Source of the DNA: Marinobacter antarcticus
Lineage (GTDB): Bacteria; Pseudomonadota; Gammaproteobacteria; Pseudomonadales; Oleiphilaceae
NCBI RefSeq assembly: GCF_900142385.1
Contig: NZ_FRAQ01000001.1
Location: forward strand, 1 to 64,000
Direction of reading: 5' to 3'
DNA: 64,000 nt
In this document: piece after piece, positions 19,610 to 29,010 of the stretch
How the letters are laid out: every line of letters begins with the position of its first letter
Position numbering within the stretch: the stretch's first letter is position 1
The notes under the pieces: model-generated
Seen by the model: only the letters and a program-made list of their open reading frames with translations
Told to the model about the DNA's origin: nothing
Database searches by the model: none
Program-made: the position numbers and the translations under genes

Positions 19610-20050
19610 ATGGCAAACACATCAAACCAATCACGCGAACGTTTCACCAACTTCACCCCTTATGAAATGAAGAAGGGTGAAGACTACATGAGTGCTGACA
19701 TGCGGGAGCACTTCAAAGAGCTGCTGCGGCAATGGAAGCAGGAGCTCATGGAAGAAGTGGATCGCACCATGCACCACATGCAGGAAGATGCTGCAAACTA
19801 CGCGGACCCCAGTGACCGCGCAACTCAGGAAGAAGAGTTCAGCCTCGAACTGCGCACCCGCGACCGCGAGCGCAAACTGATCAAGAAAATCGATCAGACC
19901 GTCGACCGCATCGACAAAGACGACTACGGTTTTTGCGACCAGTGTGGCGTGGAGATAGGCATACGTCGCCTGGAGGCACGCCCGACCGCAACGCTGTGCA
20001 TTGATTGCAAAACCCTGGCCGAAATCCGCGAGCGCCAGACTGGCATCTAA
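19610..20050 (+). CDS. dksA: RNA polymerase-binding transcription factor DksA
   Basis: Enters the RNA polymerase secondary channel and, with ppGpp, tunes rRNA, amino-acid and virulence promoters. The 146 residues show the coiled coil (about 32-105) with the tip motif DxxDxA at D66, D69, A71, and a zinc finger of C109, C112, C130 and C133. GAGG lies upstream of the ATG. It pairs functionally with SpoT, encoded at 50-52 kb in this window, and is followed by gluQRS as in E. coli and Pseudomonas. Confidence 0.97.
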   Translation: MANTSNQSRERFTNFTPYEMKKGEDYMSADMREHFKELLRQWKQELMEEVDRTMHHMQEDAANYADPSDRATQEEEFSLELRTRDRERKLIKKIDQTVDRIDKDDYGFCDQCGVEIGIRRLEARPTATLCIDCKTLAEIRERQTGI

Positions 20051-20113
20051 GGCGGCAAGCCCGATCTGGCCGGCGCTGCCCTTTAAGGCCTTGCCGGCCA
20101 ATCAGCCTTATCC

Positions 20114-20989
20114 ATGAGCAGCCTTCACGACTACCGGGGCCGTTTTGCACCCTCACCCACAGGGCCGCTTCATTTCGGCTCTCTGGTCACAGCTCTGGCC
20201 AGCTATCTGGAAGCTAAGTCCTGCGAAGGACATTGGCTTATCCGCATTGAAGATCTCGACCCACTGCGGGAGCCACCAGAAGCCACCGGCGAAATCCTCA
20301 ACAGCCTTGACACCCACGGCCTGTTTCCCGACGGTCCCGTACACTTTCAGTCCCAACATCACCCGGCCTACCACTCAGCCATCGAGTACCTGCTAAGCAA
20401 GGGCAGCGCCTACCGCTGCAGCTGCTCGCGCAAACAGCTCCAAGCCAATCATGGCCGGCACCCGCGCCAGTGCAGGGATGGCGGCACCACAACCTCCGAT
20501 CAGCCCTTCGCCATACGCTTTGCTCTCAACGATGAGCAGTGTCACTGGCAGGATCAGCTACTGGGGCCGCAGCATCAGGTTGTCCGGGCGGAAATCGACG
20601 ATCCTGTCATTCTGCGCAAGGAGGGCTTTTTTGCCTATCAACTCGCTGTGGTAGTAGATGATATCTCGCAGGGCATTACCCATGTGGTTCGCGGCTCAGA
20701 CCTGCTGGACATGACCGCTCAGCAATTACAGATTTACCGTGCTCTGGAGGCAGCACCACCGCGCTGGCTTCATATTCCCGTAGTTGTTAACGATCAGGGA
20801 CAAAAGCTATCCAAACAGAACCACGCTCCAGCGCTGGATAAACACACACCGGCAGAGAACCTGTTTGCCGCATTGAAGGCACTGAACCAGCGGCCACCAC
20901 AATCATTACTGGCCGGGTCGGTGGAAGATCTGCTGGAATGGGCCTGCACACACTGGAAACGCGGGGCCGTTCACCTGACATCACGGTGA
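20114..20989 (+). CDS. gluQRS: Glutamyl-Q tRNA(Asp) synthetase
   Basis: Glutamylates queuosine at position 34 of tRNA-Asp. It looks like the catalytic core of glutamyl-tRNA synthetase without an anticodon-binding domain (291 residues). The HIGH-type motif is HFGS (20-23) in FAPSPTGPLHFGS, the zinc-binding cysteines lie in YRCSCSRKQL and around RQCRDGG, and the KMSKS counterpart is GQKLSKQN. It follows dksA. Its 3' end overlaps the predicted cbrX promoter. Confidence 0.95.
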   Translation: MSSLHDYRGRFAPSPTGPLHFGSLVTALASYLEAKSCEGHWLIRIEDLDPLREPPEATGEILNSLDTHGLFPDGPVHFQSQHHPAYHSAIEYLLSKGSAYRCSCSRKQLQANHGRHPRQCRDGGTTTSDQPFAIRFALNDEQCHWQDQLLGPQHQVVRAEIDDPVILRKEGFFAYQLAVVVDDISQGITHVVRGSDLLDMTAQQLQIYRALEAAPPRWLHIPVVVNDQGQKLSKQNHAPALDKHTPAENLFAALKALNQRPPQSLLAGSVEDLLEWACTHWKRGAVHLTSR

Positions 20990-21004
20990 CTGTCGTGGTA
21001 TAAA
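20975..21004 (+). promoter_or_regulatory. Candidate sigma-70 promoter for cbrX-cbrA
   Basis: CTGACA (20975-20980), an 18-base spacer and TATAAA (20999-21004) lie at the very end of gluQRS. This places a start site near 21011 and gives a leader of about 30 bases before the cbrX ATG. Confidence 0.45.
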
Positions 21005-21039
21005 GCCTTTCACAAACTTCAGCGCGGATCGCATGCCTG

Positions 21040-21216
21040 ATGTATATCTACCGTCTCGTTTTTCTGCTGGTTCTGGCCATCTATATCTTTTCACCCAACA
21101 TTCTTGACTGGTGGATCTCTCCCGGGAACGCCTGGTACAGCCCCTTCGTGGTGTGGGCAGGCCTTATAGCCATCGGGTTCTGGCTTGAATGGCGACGAGA
21201 CCCCAATGAGTTTTAG
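21040..21216 (+). CDS. cbrX: CbrX-like small membrane protein
   Basis: A 58-residue reading frame between gluQRS and cbrA: start MYIYRLVFLLVLAIYIFSP, end [13 protein letters not shown]. It has two hydrophobic segments (about 3-19 and 38-50) separated by a short Trp/Gly/Pro-containing loop. The stop lies 11 bases inside cbrA (overlap 21206-21216), so cbrA translation is probably coupled to it. A small open reading frame in the same place, called CbrX, has been described in Pseudomonas. Codon use and position support a real gene, although the ribosome binding site is weak. Confidence 0.8.
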   Translation: MYIYRLVFLLVLAIYIFSPNILDWWISPGNAWYSPFVVWAGLIAIGFWLEWRRDPNEF

Positions 21217-24160
21217 TGCTTCGGGGCTTTTGCTTGCCAGCCTGCTATACCTTGTCATCCTGTTCGGCATTGCCTGGATGACGGAGCGTGGCATGGTGCC
21301 CCGCCACTGGGTACGCCATCCACTGGTTTACACTCTGAGCCTTGGCGTGTATGCAGGAATCTGGGCGGTTTACGCAGCGGTCGGCGTGGCGGCCGAATCC
21401 GGATACGGCTTCCTCGCCTATTACCTCGGTATCAGCGGCGCCTTCCTGCTGGCCCCGGTTCTGCTCAACCCCATCTTGAGGATCGGCCGGGCCTATCAAC
21501 TGACCTCACTCGCCGACCTGTTTGCCTATCGGTACCGCAGCCAGTGGGCGGGGACGCTTGTTACGTTGTGCTCGGGCGTTGCCATTCTTTCTCTGCTGAG
21601 CATGCAAATCCAGGCCGTGTCGACATCTGCGAGTATCCTCGCTCCGGACACCTCACCACGCCTGATCAGCGTTATGTTCAGCCTCATCGTGGTGTTGTTC
21701 GCCGTGCTGTTTGGCGCCCGGCGCAACCAGGATGCAGAAAACCATCCAGGGCTGGTACTCGCCATTGCCTTCGATTCACTGGTCAAACTTATCGCCCTTC
21801 TGGTCATTGGCGGCGTTATTCTTTTTGGCGTATTTGATGGTATGAGCGGCCTGGAAACCTGGCTGGCCGGCAACACTACCCCAGCCACTACCATGTCTCT
21901 GAGCATTGACGACGGCAGCTGGCGTGCACTTATGCTGATGTCCTTCGCCGGTGCGCTGGTATTGCCGCATATGTACCACATGACGTTCAGCGAGACCCCC
22001 TCTCCCAAAGCTCTGGCAAAGGCCAGCTGGGGGCTACCCCTCTACTTGTTGCTGCTGGGCATTCCGATACCGCTGATTCTGTGGGGCGGCCAGGCGCTGG
22101 AGGTTACAACTGGCCCAAACTTTTACACGCTCGGTATTGCCCAGGCACTGGAAAGTCCGGCGCTTACTCTACTCATGTACATTGCCGGGCTTTCGGCCGC
22201 CAGCGGCCTGATGATTGTCAGCACCCTGGCACTCGCCGGGATGGTGCTGAACCACGTGGTGTTACCACTGAAGACTCCGAAAGATCAGGGGGATATTTAT
22301 CGCTGGCTGCAATGGACCAAACGCCTGCTGATTGCCGCAATCATCCTTCTGGCACTGCTATTCCATGAAACTCTTGGCAAGAATCTGGATTTGTCCATTC
22401 TCGGGGCGATTTCGCTTTCCGGAACTCTGCAATTGCTGCCTGGCGCCCTGGGCGTCATTTACTGGCCGGAAGGCAACCGCCGCGGGCTGATTGCGGGGCT
22501 TATAGCCGGCCTGGTGATTTGGGTGGTAACGCTGGTACTGCCGTTCTCCCATACAGCCAACCTGCTGGAATGGCTGGGGGCCCCGCTGATTCCGGATTAC
22601 AGCAACTGGCACATATTTACATTTGTCAGCCTGACAGCGAACGTAACGATCTTTGCACTGATTTCGGTACTCAGCACAAGCACCAACGAAGAAACAAGCG
22701 CCGCACAAGCTTGCTCCCTGGGAGCTCTATCACGCCCCCAGCGCCGCGAACTGCTTGCAAGTTCTTCAGCTGATTTTGTGCGTCAAATGGCCGAACCTCT
22801 TGGTTTGGAAGTTGCCGAGCGAGAAGTAGAACGAGCCCTCGGGCAGCTAAAACTACCCAATGTTGAGTACCGACCCTATCAACTAAGACGGCTTCGTGAT
22901 CAGGTGGAAATCAACCTCTCGGGCTTGCTGGGGCCGTCAGTGGCCCGAGATATGGTCAAGCGCCACCTCGGTTTCAAACCTATGACCCAGGGCGGCACGG
23001 CTCAGGATATCCGCTATGTAGAGCGCGCCTTGGGAGATTACCAGAACCGCCTGACCGGTCTCGCCGGCGAGCTGGACAACCTTCGCCGCCACTACCGTCA
23101 GACCCTGCAAAACTTGCCAATTCCGGCTTGTTCAGTGGGCGAGGATGGTGAAATCCTCATGTGGAACCATGCCATTGAAACACTGACGGGAATCACCGCC
23201 GACGATGTTGTGGGCGCACGGCTGATGGCCCTGCCAGACCACTGGCACCACCTGCTGGATGATTTCAACAGCGGAGAAGATCTGCATCGTTACAAGCACC
23301 GGCTCGATCTCAAAGGGAGGCCCCACTGGCTGAACCTGCACAAGGCTGCTCTCAGCGGCCCGGACCACCCGGATGGTGGCAGCGTCATCCTGGTGGAAGA
23401 CCAGACCGAAATCCGGCTGCTGGAGGATGAACTGATGCACAGCGAGCGCTTGGCATCGGTTGGGCGCTTGGCAGCAGGCGTAGCACACGAAATCGGCAAC
23501 CCGGTGACTGGCATTTCTTCTCTGGCACAGAATCTAAAACTGGAAACCGATAACCCGGACATTCTCGATACTGCAAGCCAGATTCAACAGCAGACCCGGC
23601 GCATATCAGCCATTTTGCAATCATTGATGAACTTCGCGCGTACAGGTAACCATGCTCAGGCAAACCGATATGAGCCCGTGAGCATCCGCCGCTGCGTAGA
23701 CGAATCCATCAGCCTGTTGTCCCTGAGTGACAAAGGGCTTGGAATTCATTACATCAACGACTGTCCGGAAACACTCCAGATATTGGGTGACGAGCAACGG
23801 CTTTTGCAGGTTTTTGTGAACCTTCTCGCTAACGCCCGGGACGCGTCACCTGAGGGCGGTTCAATCCGGGTCGCTGGCAAGGATGACGGCTACTCAGCTA
23901 TCATCGAAGTCGTTGACCAGGGTTCGGGAATACCTTTAGACCAGCTTGACCATGTCTTTGAACCCTTCTACACCACGAAAGCAACCAACAAGGGAACGGG
24001 ACTGGGCTTGTCGCTGGTATACAGCATTATTGAAGAACACTACGGCAATATTCAGGTTAAAAGCCCTGCCAACCCGGCAACCGGGCTAGGCACCTGCGTA
24101 CGACTGAAACTGCCAGCTTATGAGCCGGAGACAGACAACTCCCCCCATCCGTCCGAATAA
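21206..24160 (+). CDS. cbrA: Sensor histidine kinase CbrA with SSS-transporter-like sensor domain
   Basis: Membrane kinase of the CbrAB system governing carbon/nitrogen source use. It has 984 residues. About thirteen membrane segments (to about residue 500) resemble sodium/solute symporters of the SLC5 family. A linker and a PAS domain (about 630-745, [20 protein letters not shown]) precede the HisKA H-box with phosphoryl histidine H761 ([11 protein letters not shown]) and the HATPase domain ([27 protein letters not shown]). The ATG at 21206 overlaps cbrX by 11 bases; starting at the earlier in-frame codon at 21185 is unlikely. Whether the transporter-like part moves histidine or another solute cannot be read from the sequence. 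Confidence 0.95.
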   Translation: MSFSASGLLLASLLYLVILFGIAWMTERGMVPRHWVRHPLVYTLSLGVYAGIWAVYAAVGVAAESGYGFLAYYLGISGAFLLAPVLLNPILRIGRAYQLTSLADLFAYRYRSQWAGTLVTLCSGVAILSLLSMQIQAVSTSASILAPDTSPRLISVMFSLIVVLFAVLFGARRNQDAENHPGLVLAIAFDSLVKLIALLVIGGVILFGVFDGMSGLETWLAGNTTPATTMSLSIDDGSWRALMLMSFAGALVLPHMYHMTFSETPSPKALAKASWGLPLYLLLLGIPIPLILWGGQALEVTTGPNFYTLGIAQALESPALTLLMYIAGLSAASGLMIVSTLALAGMVLNHVVLPLKTPKDQGDIYRWLQWTKRLLIAAIILLALLFHETLGKNLDLSILGAISLSGTLQLLPGALGVIYWPEGNRRGLIAGLIAGLVIWVVTLVLPFSHTANLLEWLGAPLIPDYSNWHIFTFVSLTANVTIFALISVLSTSTNEETSAAQACSLGALSRPQRRELLASSSADFVRQMAEPLGLEVAEREVERALGQLKLPNVEYRPYQLRRLRDQVEINLSGLLGPSVARDMVKRHLGFKPMTQGGTAQDIRYVERALGDYQNRLTGLAGELDNLRRHYRQTLQNLPIPACSVGEDGEILMWNHAIETLTGITADDVVGARLMALPDHWHHLLDDFNSGEDLHRYKHRLDLKGRPHWLNLHKAALSGPDHPDGGSVILVEDQTEIRLLEDELMHSERLASVGRLAAGVAHEIGNPVTGISSLAQNLKLETDNPDILDTASQIQQQTRRISAILQSLMNFARTGNHAQANRYEPVSIRRCVDESISLLSLSDKGLGIHYINDCPETLQILGDEQRLLQVFVNLLANARDASPEGGSIRVAGKDDGYSAIIEVVDQGSGIPLDQLDHVFEPFYTTKATNKGTGLGLSLVYSIIEEHYGNIQVKSPANPATGLGTCVRLKLPAYEPETDNSPHPSE

Positions 24161-24177
24161 AAGGTTCTGAAACTGCC

Positions 24178-25575
24178 ATGCCCCGTATTCTGATCGTGGA
24201 AGATGAAGACATTATTCGCTCCGCCGTCCGCAAGCTGCTGCTGCACGCTGGCTATGACGTTGAAGATGTCGGTTCTGTGGAAGAAGCGGAGCAGGAACAC
24301 GATCCTGACCAGTTCGACCTGATCATTTCAGATCTGCGCCTACCCGGTGCCGCCGGCACGGAACTGATCAACCGGGCACCGAACACACCAGTACTGATCA
24401 TGACCAGTTACGCCAGCCTGCGCTCCGCAGTGGACTCCATGAAAATGGGTGCGGTGGAGTACATCGCCAAGCCTTTTGATCACGATGAAATGCTGGCAGC
24501 CGTGGCGAGCATTCTCGCGCGCACAATGGCGTCGGCCCCGGAACGTCAGAGTGACACCGCTGCACCGTCAGAAAACGATGATCCTGCCAACATCATGTAC
24601 GGCCAGTGCGAGCCCATGCAGCGGGTTTTCACACTTATACGCAAAGTAGCACCGACAGAGGCAACCGTGCTTGTGCAGGGCGAATCAGGCACCGGTAAAG
24701 AGCTGGTTGCCCGGGCGCTGCATCTTTTAAGCCCACGCGCCACAAAGCCGCTGATCTCGGTAAACTGCGCGGCCATTCCGGAAAGCCTTATTGAATCGGA
24801 ACTGTTCGGACACGAAAAAGGCGCATTCACCGGTGCGGTGTCGGCCAGAACCGGCCTGATTGAAGCCGCTGATGGTGGCAGCCTGTTTCTGGACGAGATC
24901 GGCGAACTGCCAGCCGAAGCGCAAGCGCGCCTGCTGCGTGTGCTCCAGGAAAGCGAAATCCGCAAAGTGGGCTCAACCCAGAGCCGGAAGGTCAACGTAC
25001 GAATGATCGCCGCGACCCATCGCAACCTTAAAGCAATGACCCGTACCGGCGGGTTCCGGGAAGATCTGTACTATCGTCTGAACGTGATGCAGATACGGAT
25101 TCCACCTCTGCGCGAACGCCAAAGCGATATCCTCGGGCTTGCCCAGCGCTTTCTTGCCTCCCAGGGAGATAAAGTGGGCAAGCCCAACCTGAATCTTAGC
25201 CCCGAAGCAATGCGTGTGCTTGAGCGATATCGCTGGCCAGGCAACGTGCGGGAGTTGGAAAATGCTATTGAACGGGCCAGTATCCTGTGCGACGGAGACA
25301 TCATCACACCCTCGCTACTGGACCTCGACAGCGAGGGTGGTGACGAGTACATCCCTGAAACGCTGGTGGAAGGCAATAACGAGCAGCCCCGCACCCGTGG
25401 CGGGGACAACACCAACGACCTTTCTCTGGAAGACTACTTCCAGCACTTTGTGCTGGAAAATCAGGATCGCATGAGCGAGACCGAACTTGCCCAGAAACTG
25501 GGCATCAGCCGGAAATCCCTATGGGAGCGCAGGCAGAGGCTCGGCATCCCCCGGAAGAAAACCTCAGGAAACTAA
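24178..25575 (+). CDS. cbrB: Sigma-54-dependent response regulator CbrB
   Basis: NtrC-type regulator of 465 residues paired with CbrA. The receiver domain has phospho-acceptor D52 (IISDLRLPG). The AAA+ domain has Walker A GESGTGKE from residue 168, the sigma-54 contact loop GAFTGA at 215-220 and FLDEIGELP as Walker B. A Fis-type helix-turn-helix is at the C-terminus ([19 protein letters not shown]). It follows cbrA by 17 bases. The main expected target is the crcZ promoter directly downstream, where matching inverted repeats and a sigma-54 core are present. Confidence 0.96.
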   Translation: MPRILIVEDEDIIRSAVRKLLLHAGYDVEDVGSVEEAEQEHDPDQFDLIISDLRLPGAAGTELINRAPNTPVLIMTSYASLRSAVDSMKMGAVEYIAKPFDHDEMLAAVASILARTMASAPERQSDTAAPSENDDPANIMYGQCEPMQRVFTLIRKVAPTEATVLVQGESGTGKELVARALHLLSPRATKPLISVNCAAIPESLIESELFGHEKGAFTGAVSARTGLIEAADGGSLFLDEIGELPAEAQARLLRVLQESEIRKVGSTQSRKVNVRMIAATHRNLKAMTRTGGFREDLYYRLNVMQIRIPPLRERQSDILGLAQRFLASQGDKVGKPNLNLSPEAMRVLERYRWPGNVRELENAIERASILCDGDIITPSLLDLDSEGGDEYIPETLVEGNNEQPRTRGGDNTNDLSLEDYFQHFVLENQDRMSETELAQKLGISRKSLWERRQRLGIPRKKTSGN

Positions 25576-25631
25576 CTTCTAAGATTCAGGCCAATTCGCC
25601 CTGGCCCTAAAAGGGTGAACCCTTACTCAGT

Positions 25632-25713
25632 TGTTACCGCATGTTCCCCTTGGTAACACTCCACAGGAAAAGCACTCGTCATGGGTAACACTTATATAAG
25701 ATACGGGGTAACA
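25632..25713 (+). promoter_or_regulatory. Candidate CbrB upstream activating sites for crcZ
   Basis: TGTTACC (25632-25638) and GGTAACA (25652-25658) form an inverted pair. Two further GGTAACA half-sites follow at 25684-25690 and 25707-25713 in the same orientation. They lie 50-130 bases upstream of the sigma-54 core, the normal range for an enhancer-binding protein. CbrB of Pseudomonas is reported to bind a TGTTAC/GTAACA palindrome, so the match is good. Confidence 0.7.
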
Positions 25714-25764
25714 CTTACACACCAAAAAAAACTAACCCCCTGTTAATAAACAGCTTTCAAAAAC

Positions 25765-25780
25765 TGGCACACCAACTGCA
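25765..25780 (+). promoter_or_regulatory. Sigma-54 promoter of crcZ
   Basis: TGGCAC-ACCAA-CTGCA has the invariant GG (25766-25767) and GC (25778-25779) ten bases apart. The predicted start is 12-13 bases downstream, around 25791-25793, where the A/C-rich RNA begins. Confidence 0.8.
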
Positions 25781-25791
25781 CACTATTAAGC

Positions 25792-26177
25792 GCACAACAA
25801 CAAAAACAAGAGTGACAAAGCAGCGCTTCAACAAAAACAAAAAGCTGCGGGAATACGTTCAGCAACAAAAACAAAAATAGAACGTGAGCGAATTGAGTGT
25901 TTTGGGTACTTTGTTTTTTTGGTAGTCCCTTGGCACGTGCGAGTTGTAGAGATGCAGAGAAGAATCACCCTGAGGTGACGCAGCACCTACCAATAACTTG
26001 TTCGTCGTCTTTGACTGCTCATTGTGTTCAAAGCTTTCCGTTTGCACTACTGAGAAGCCCCGGTTTTGGGGATATACAGTGGGGTACAAAAACGAAGAAA
26101 AATCCCGGTAAAAAAACAAAAACAATGTAGATCGTCAACGTTTTGAAGGCGGATTCGCGAAAGTGAATCCGCCTTTT
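25792..26177 (+). ncRNA. crcZ: CrcZ small RNA (Hfq/Crc-sequestering)
   Basis: A non-coding stretch of about 386 bases between cbrB and pcnB, the position of crcZ in Pseudomonas. It runs from a sigma-54 promoter to a rho-independent terminator (26146-26177). Five A-rich Hfq-type motifs are visible: 25796-25810 (AACAACAAAAACAAG), 25830-25843, 25864-25878, 26086-26102 and 26110-26126. The third sits in the loop of a perfect ACGTTC/GAACGT stem (25855-25860/25880-25885), the second in a GCAGC/GCTGC stem and the fourth between GGG and CCC. The RNA should titrate Hfq (with Crc) away from repressed mRNAs when CbrAB is active. The start is estimated to within a few bases. Confidence 0.85.
26146..26177 (+). 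terminator. Rho-independent terminator of crcZ
   Basis: AAGGCGGATTC (26146-26156) and GAATCCGCCTT (26165-26175) pair perfectly over 11 bases around an 8-base loop, followed by TTTT. Confidence 0.92.
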
Positions 26178-26274
26178 GATTATCTGGGGTTCACAAGATT
26201 CCGAGGCAAACGTGTGCAAATCCTGCACAAACCGTTAAACTCTCGGTTTTTGCTCAACGCAACCACGGATTTCG

Positions 26275-27657
26275 ATGCCAAAAACACTCTCCTCCATCTT
26301 CGAGCAATCTGTCGATAAGCTCCGCTCTTTCATCCCCGGAAACGGGAAAAAAAGGGCACGGGCCTACCAGCGACGGGAAATCGGCAGAGACCAGCACAAC
26401 GTCTCACGCTCTGCTATCAGCGAGCCTGCCAAGAAAGTTCTCAGCCGGCTCAACAAGTCCGGCTATCAGGCTTACCTTGTAGGCGGCGGTGTACGCGACA
26501 TCCTTCTGGGACAGCAACCCAAGGATTTTGACATTGCCACCAACGCCACGCCGGAAGAGGTACACGATCTGTTCCGCAACTCTCGCCTTATAGGGCGGCG
26601 GTTCAGGATTGTGCACGTGGTGTTCGGGCGCGAAGTCATTGAAGTAACAACTTTCCGCGGAAACGCCGGCGAAGCCGACGACAACGGCACCGACGATGAC
26701 CGGAAAACCAGCGAGCATGGCCGGCTGCTGCGAGACAACGTTTACGGCAACCAGGAAGAAGATGCGCTGCGCCGGGATTTTACGGTCAACGCTCTGTACT
26801 ACTGCATCCGCGATTTTACCGTTATTGATTTTGCCAACGGCATTGAAGACCTCCGCAACCAGCAACTCCGTCTGATCGGGGACCCGGAAACTCGCTACCG
26901 GGAAGATCCGGTTCGCATGCTTCGCGCCATTCGCTTTGCCGCCAAGCTTGGCTTTGATATAGAGCCAGAAACCGAAGCCCCCATCCGGAGGCTGGCTCCG
27001 TTGCTGGCTCACGTCCCAGCGGCTCGCCTGTTTGAAGAAGTACTGAAATTGTTTTCCGCCGGGCACGGTGAAGCCACCTATGACCTTCTCACCCGCTACG
27101 ATCTTCTGGCGCCATTATTCCCGGAAACCGCCAAAGCCATTGAGGCTGGAGAGCCGGACGAACTGATTCGTCAGGCATTGCGCAACACCGATGCCCGTAT
27201 CGCGCAAGGAAAGTCCGTTACGCCTTACTTCCTGTTTGCCGCCATGCTCTGGCCTGCGCTGCAAAGAGAATGGAACCACCGCCAGGATAACGGCGACCCG
27301 GTACAGCCAGCACTTCACGGCGCTATCGGAAAAGTCATTGGTCGCCAGGTACAGGCAACCTCGATACCCAAGCGATTCTCAGGCCCCATGAAAGAAATCT
27401 GGGAGCTTCAGATGCGCCTGCCCCGTCGTCAGGGCAAACGGGCCTTTGTAACCATGAGCCACCCAAGGTTTCGTGCAGCCTACGATTTCCTGCTGGTCCG
27501 GGAAGCCTGCGATGAAATCGAACCTGGGCTGGGCGACTGGTGGACTGAGTTTCAGCGCCTGGATGAGCGCGGGCAGGAACGCATGCTTTCAGAGCTCAGC
27601 AGCGACGCACCGAAAAAGCGCCGTCGCCGCAAACCGGTAAAACGGCCAGCACCCTAA
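26275..27657 (+). CDS. pcnB: Poly(A) polymerase I
   Basis: Adds 3' poly(A) tails that promote RNA decay. The 460 residues include the nucleotidyltransferase core: AYLVGGGVRDILLG with the catalytic aspartates in KDFDIATNATPEEV, then RRDFTVNALYY and YREDPVRMLRAIRFAAKLGF. A very basic C-terminus (KKRRRRKPVKRPAP) replaces the longer tail of the E. coli enzyme. A basic N-terminal leader of about 55 residues precedes the core. The ribosome binding site is weak, as is common for pcnB. The stop overlaps the folK start (TAATG). Confidence 0.94.
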   Translation: MPKTLSSIFEQSVDKLRSFIPGNGKKRARAYQRREIGRDQHNVSRSAISEPAKKVLSRLNKSGYQAYLVGGGVRDILLGQQPKDFDIATNATPEEVHDLFRNSRLIGRRFRIVHVVFGREVIEVTTFRGNAGEADDNGTDDDRKTSEHGRLLRDNVYGNQEEDALRRDFTVNALYYCIRDFTVIDFANGIEDLRNQQLRLIGDPETRYREDPVRMLRAIRFAAKLGFDIEPETEAPIRRLAPLLAHVPAARLFEEVLKLFSAGHGEATYDLLTRYDLLAPLFPETAKAIEAGEPDELIRQALRNTDARIAQGKSVTPYFLFAAMLWPALQREWNHRQDNGDPVQPALHGAIGKVIGRQVQATSIPKRFSGPMKEIWELQMRLPRRQGKRAFVTMSHPRFRAAYDFLLVREACDEIEPGLGDWWTEFQRLDERGQERMLSELSSDAPKKRRRRKPVKRPAP

Positions 27658-28154
27658 TGAAAACCGACGCCTTCATTGGTCTGGGCAGCAACCTGCAAGA
27701 ACCCGCAGCCCAGCTGGCAAGGGCTGTAGCTGAGTTGGCCGCGTTACCCGACACAAAACTTATTGCGCAGTCGCCTTTTTACGCCAGCAGCCCGGTTGGC
27801 CCACAGGATCAGCCAGACTTTGTGAACGGTGCGGTGTGGCTCAGCACCGGGCTTGACCCGCACACTCTGCTCGATCAGCTTCAGACCATCGAACAGGCTC
27901 ATGGGCGCGAACGGCTCAGGCACTGGGGCCCTCGCACTCTGGATCTTGATCTGCTGGTGTTCGGCAATCTGGAGCTGAACGACGATCGGCTTACTGTTCC
28001 CCACCGGGAGCTCCCGAACCGGGATTTTGTCCTTCAGCCGCTGCTGGACCTGAAATCTGACCTGACACTGCCAGAAGGTATCGCAATCGCTACCCTGAGG
28101 GCACAATGCCCAGACAACCGGTTGCGCAAACTTCCACCTCCGGATTACTCTTAG
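27657..28154 (+). CDS. folK: 2-amino-4-hydroxy-6-hydroxymethyldihydropteridine diphosphokinase
   Basis: Transfers pyrophosphate from ATP to hydroxymethyldihydropterin in folate synthesis. At 165 residues it carries FIGLGSNLQEP at the N-terminus, the signature WGPRTLDLDLLVFG, and TVPHRELPNRDFVLQPL, which keeps the substrate/ATP-contacting His and Arg (H115 and R121 in E. coli numbering as I recall it). It is thus the canonical FolK of the window; a second, more divergent copy lies at 31.5 kb. It is one base overlapped with pcnB and followed by panB. Confidence 0.95.
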   Translation: MKTDAFIGLGSNLQEPAAQLARAVAELAALPDTKLIAQSPFYASSPVGPQDQPDFVNGAVWLSTGLDPHTLLDQLQTIEQAHGRERLRHWGPRTLDLDLLVFGNLELNDDRLTVPHRELPNRDFVLQPLLDLKSDLTLPEGIAIATLRAQCPDNRLRKLPPPDYS

Positions 28155-28215
28155 CAAGTGAACGCCGGCCATCCCGGCACGGTCTTGGCCCACCTACCCA
28201 AAAGGCAAGGATTTT

Positions 28216-29010
28216 ATGGCTGTTACCATCAATACCCTGCGGGAATACAAACAAAAGGGCGAAGCCTTCTCTGCCCTCACCTCCTACGACGCCACCTTTG
28301 CGCAGGTAGTCAGCGAAGCTGGCGTAGACGTTATTCTGATTGGCGACTCGTTGGGCATGGTTCTTCAGGGCCACGATAGTACCCTGCCGGTAACCATGGA
28401 TCAGATCGTGTACCACGTCGGCTGTGTTGCCAAGGGCAATCGCGGCTCGCTGATCATGGCAGACATGCCTTTCATGAGTTACGGCACGGTGGATGCGGCT
28501 CTGGAGAACGCCGCAGAACTCATGCGGGCAGGCGCTCATATGGTGAAGCTGGAAGGCACAGACTGGATGAAAGACACCATCACCGCGCTTGCCGAGCGGG
28601 CTGTGCCAGTATGCGCCCACCTGGGCCTGACGCCACAGTTCGTCAACAAGTTTGGCGGTTACAAAGTTCAGGGCCGCGATGAAAAATCGGCGGACACAAT
28701 GATACAACACGCCTGCGAACTGGAAGCCGCTGGTGCTGATGTTATTCTGCTGGAATGCGTTCCCGCGCCGCTGGCCGCCCGAATTGCCCAGGCAGTCAAA
28801 GCGCCTGTTATCGGAATTGGGGCAGGCGCCGATACGGATGGACAGATTCTGGTATTACACGACATGCTGGGCATTACCACAGGCCGTAAACCACGTTTCG
28901 TGAAAAACTTCCTGGCAGAGACCGACTCCATTCAGGAAGCCATTGCCGCCTACGCAAAAGCAGTGCGTGAGCGCACATTCCCGGCCGAGGAGCATACGTT
29001 CAAGGCATGA
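28216..29010 (+). CDS. panB: 3-methyl-2-oxobutanoate hydroxymethyltransferase
   Basis: Makes ketopantoate from ketoisovalerate and methylene-THF, first committed step of pantothenate synthesis. The 264-residue TIM barrel shows [22 protein letters not shown] with metal-binding residues, [12 protein letters not shown] and the late [14 protein letters not shown] loop. AAGGA precedes the ATG. The stop overlaps panC by 4 bases. Confidence 0.97.
   Translation: MAVTINTLREYKQKGEAFSALTSYDATFAQVVSEAGVDVILIGDSLGMVLQGHDSTLPVTMDQIVYHVGCVAKGNRGSLIMADMPFMSYGTVDAALENAAELMRAGAHMVKLEGTDWMKDTITALAERAVPVCAHLGLTPQFVNKFGGYKVQGRDEKSADTMIQHACELEAAGADVILLECVPAPLAARIAQAVKAPVIGIGAGADTDGQILVLHDMLGITTGRKPRFVKNFLAETDSIQEAIAAYAKAVRERTFPAEEHTFKA

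Noticed and set aside
25897..26130. Possible 77-residue protein inside the crcZ interval
   Set aside because: It spans the A-rich motifs, ends in a Lys/Thr-rich low-complexity run produced by them, and has no ribosome binding site. The interval is better explained as crcZ RNA.
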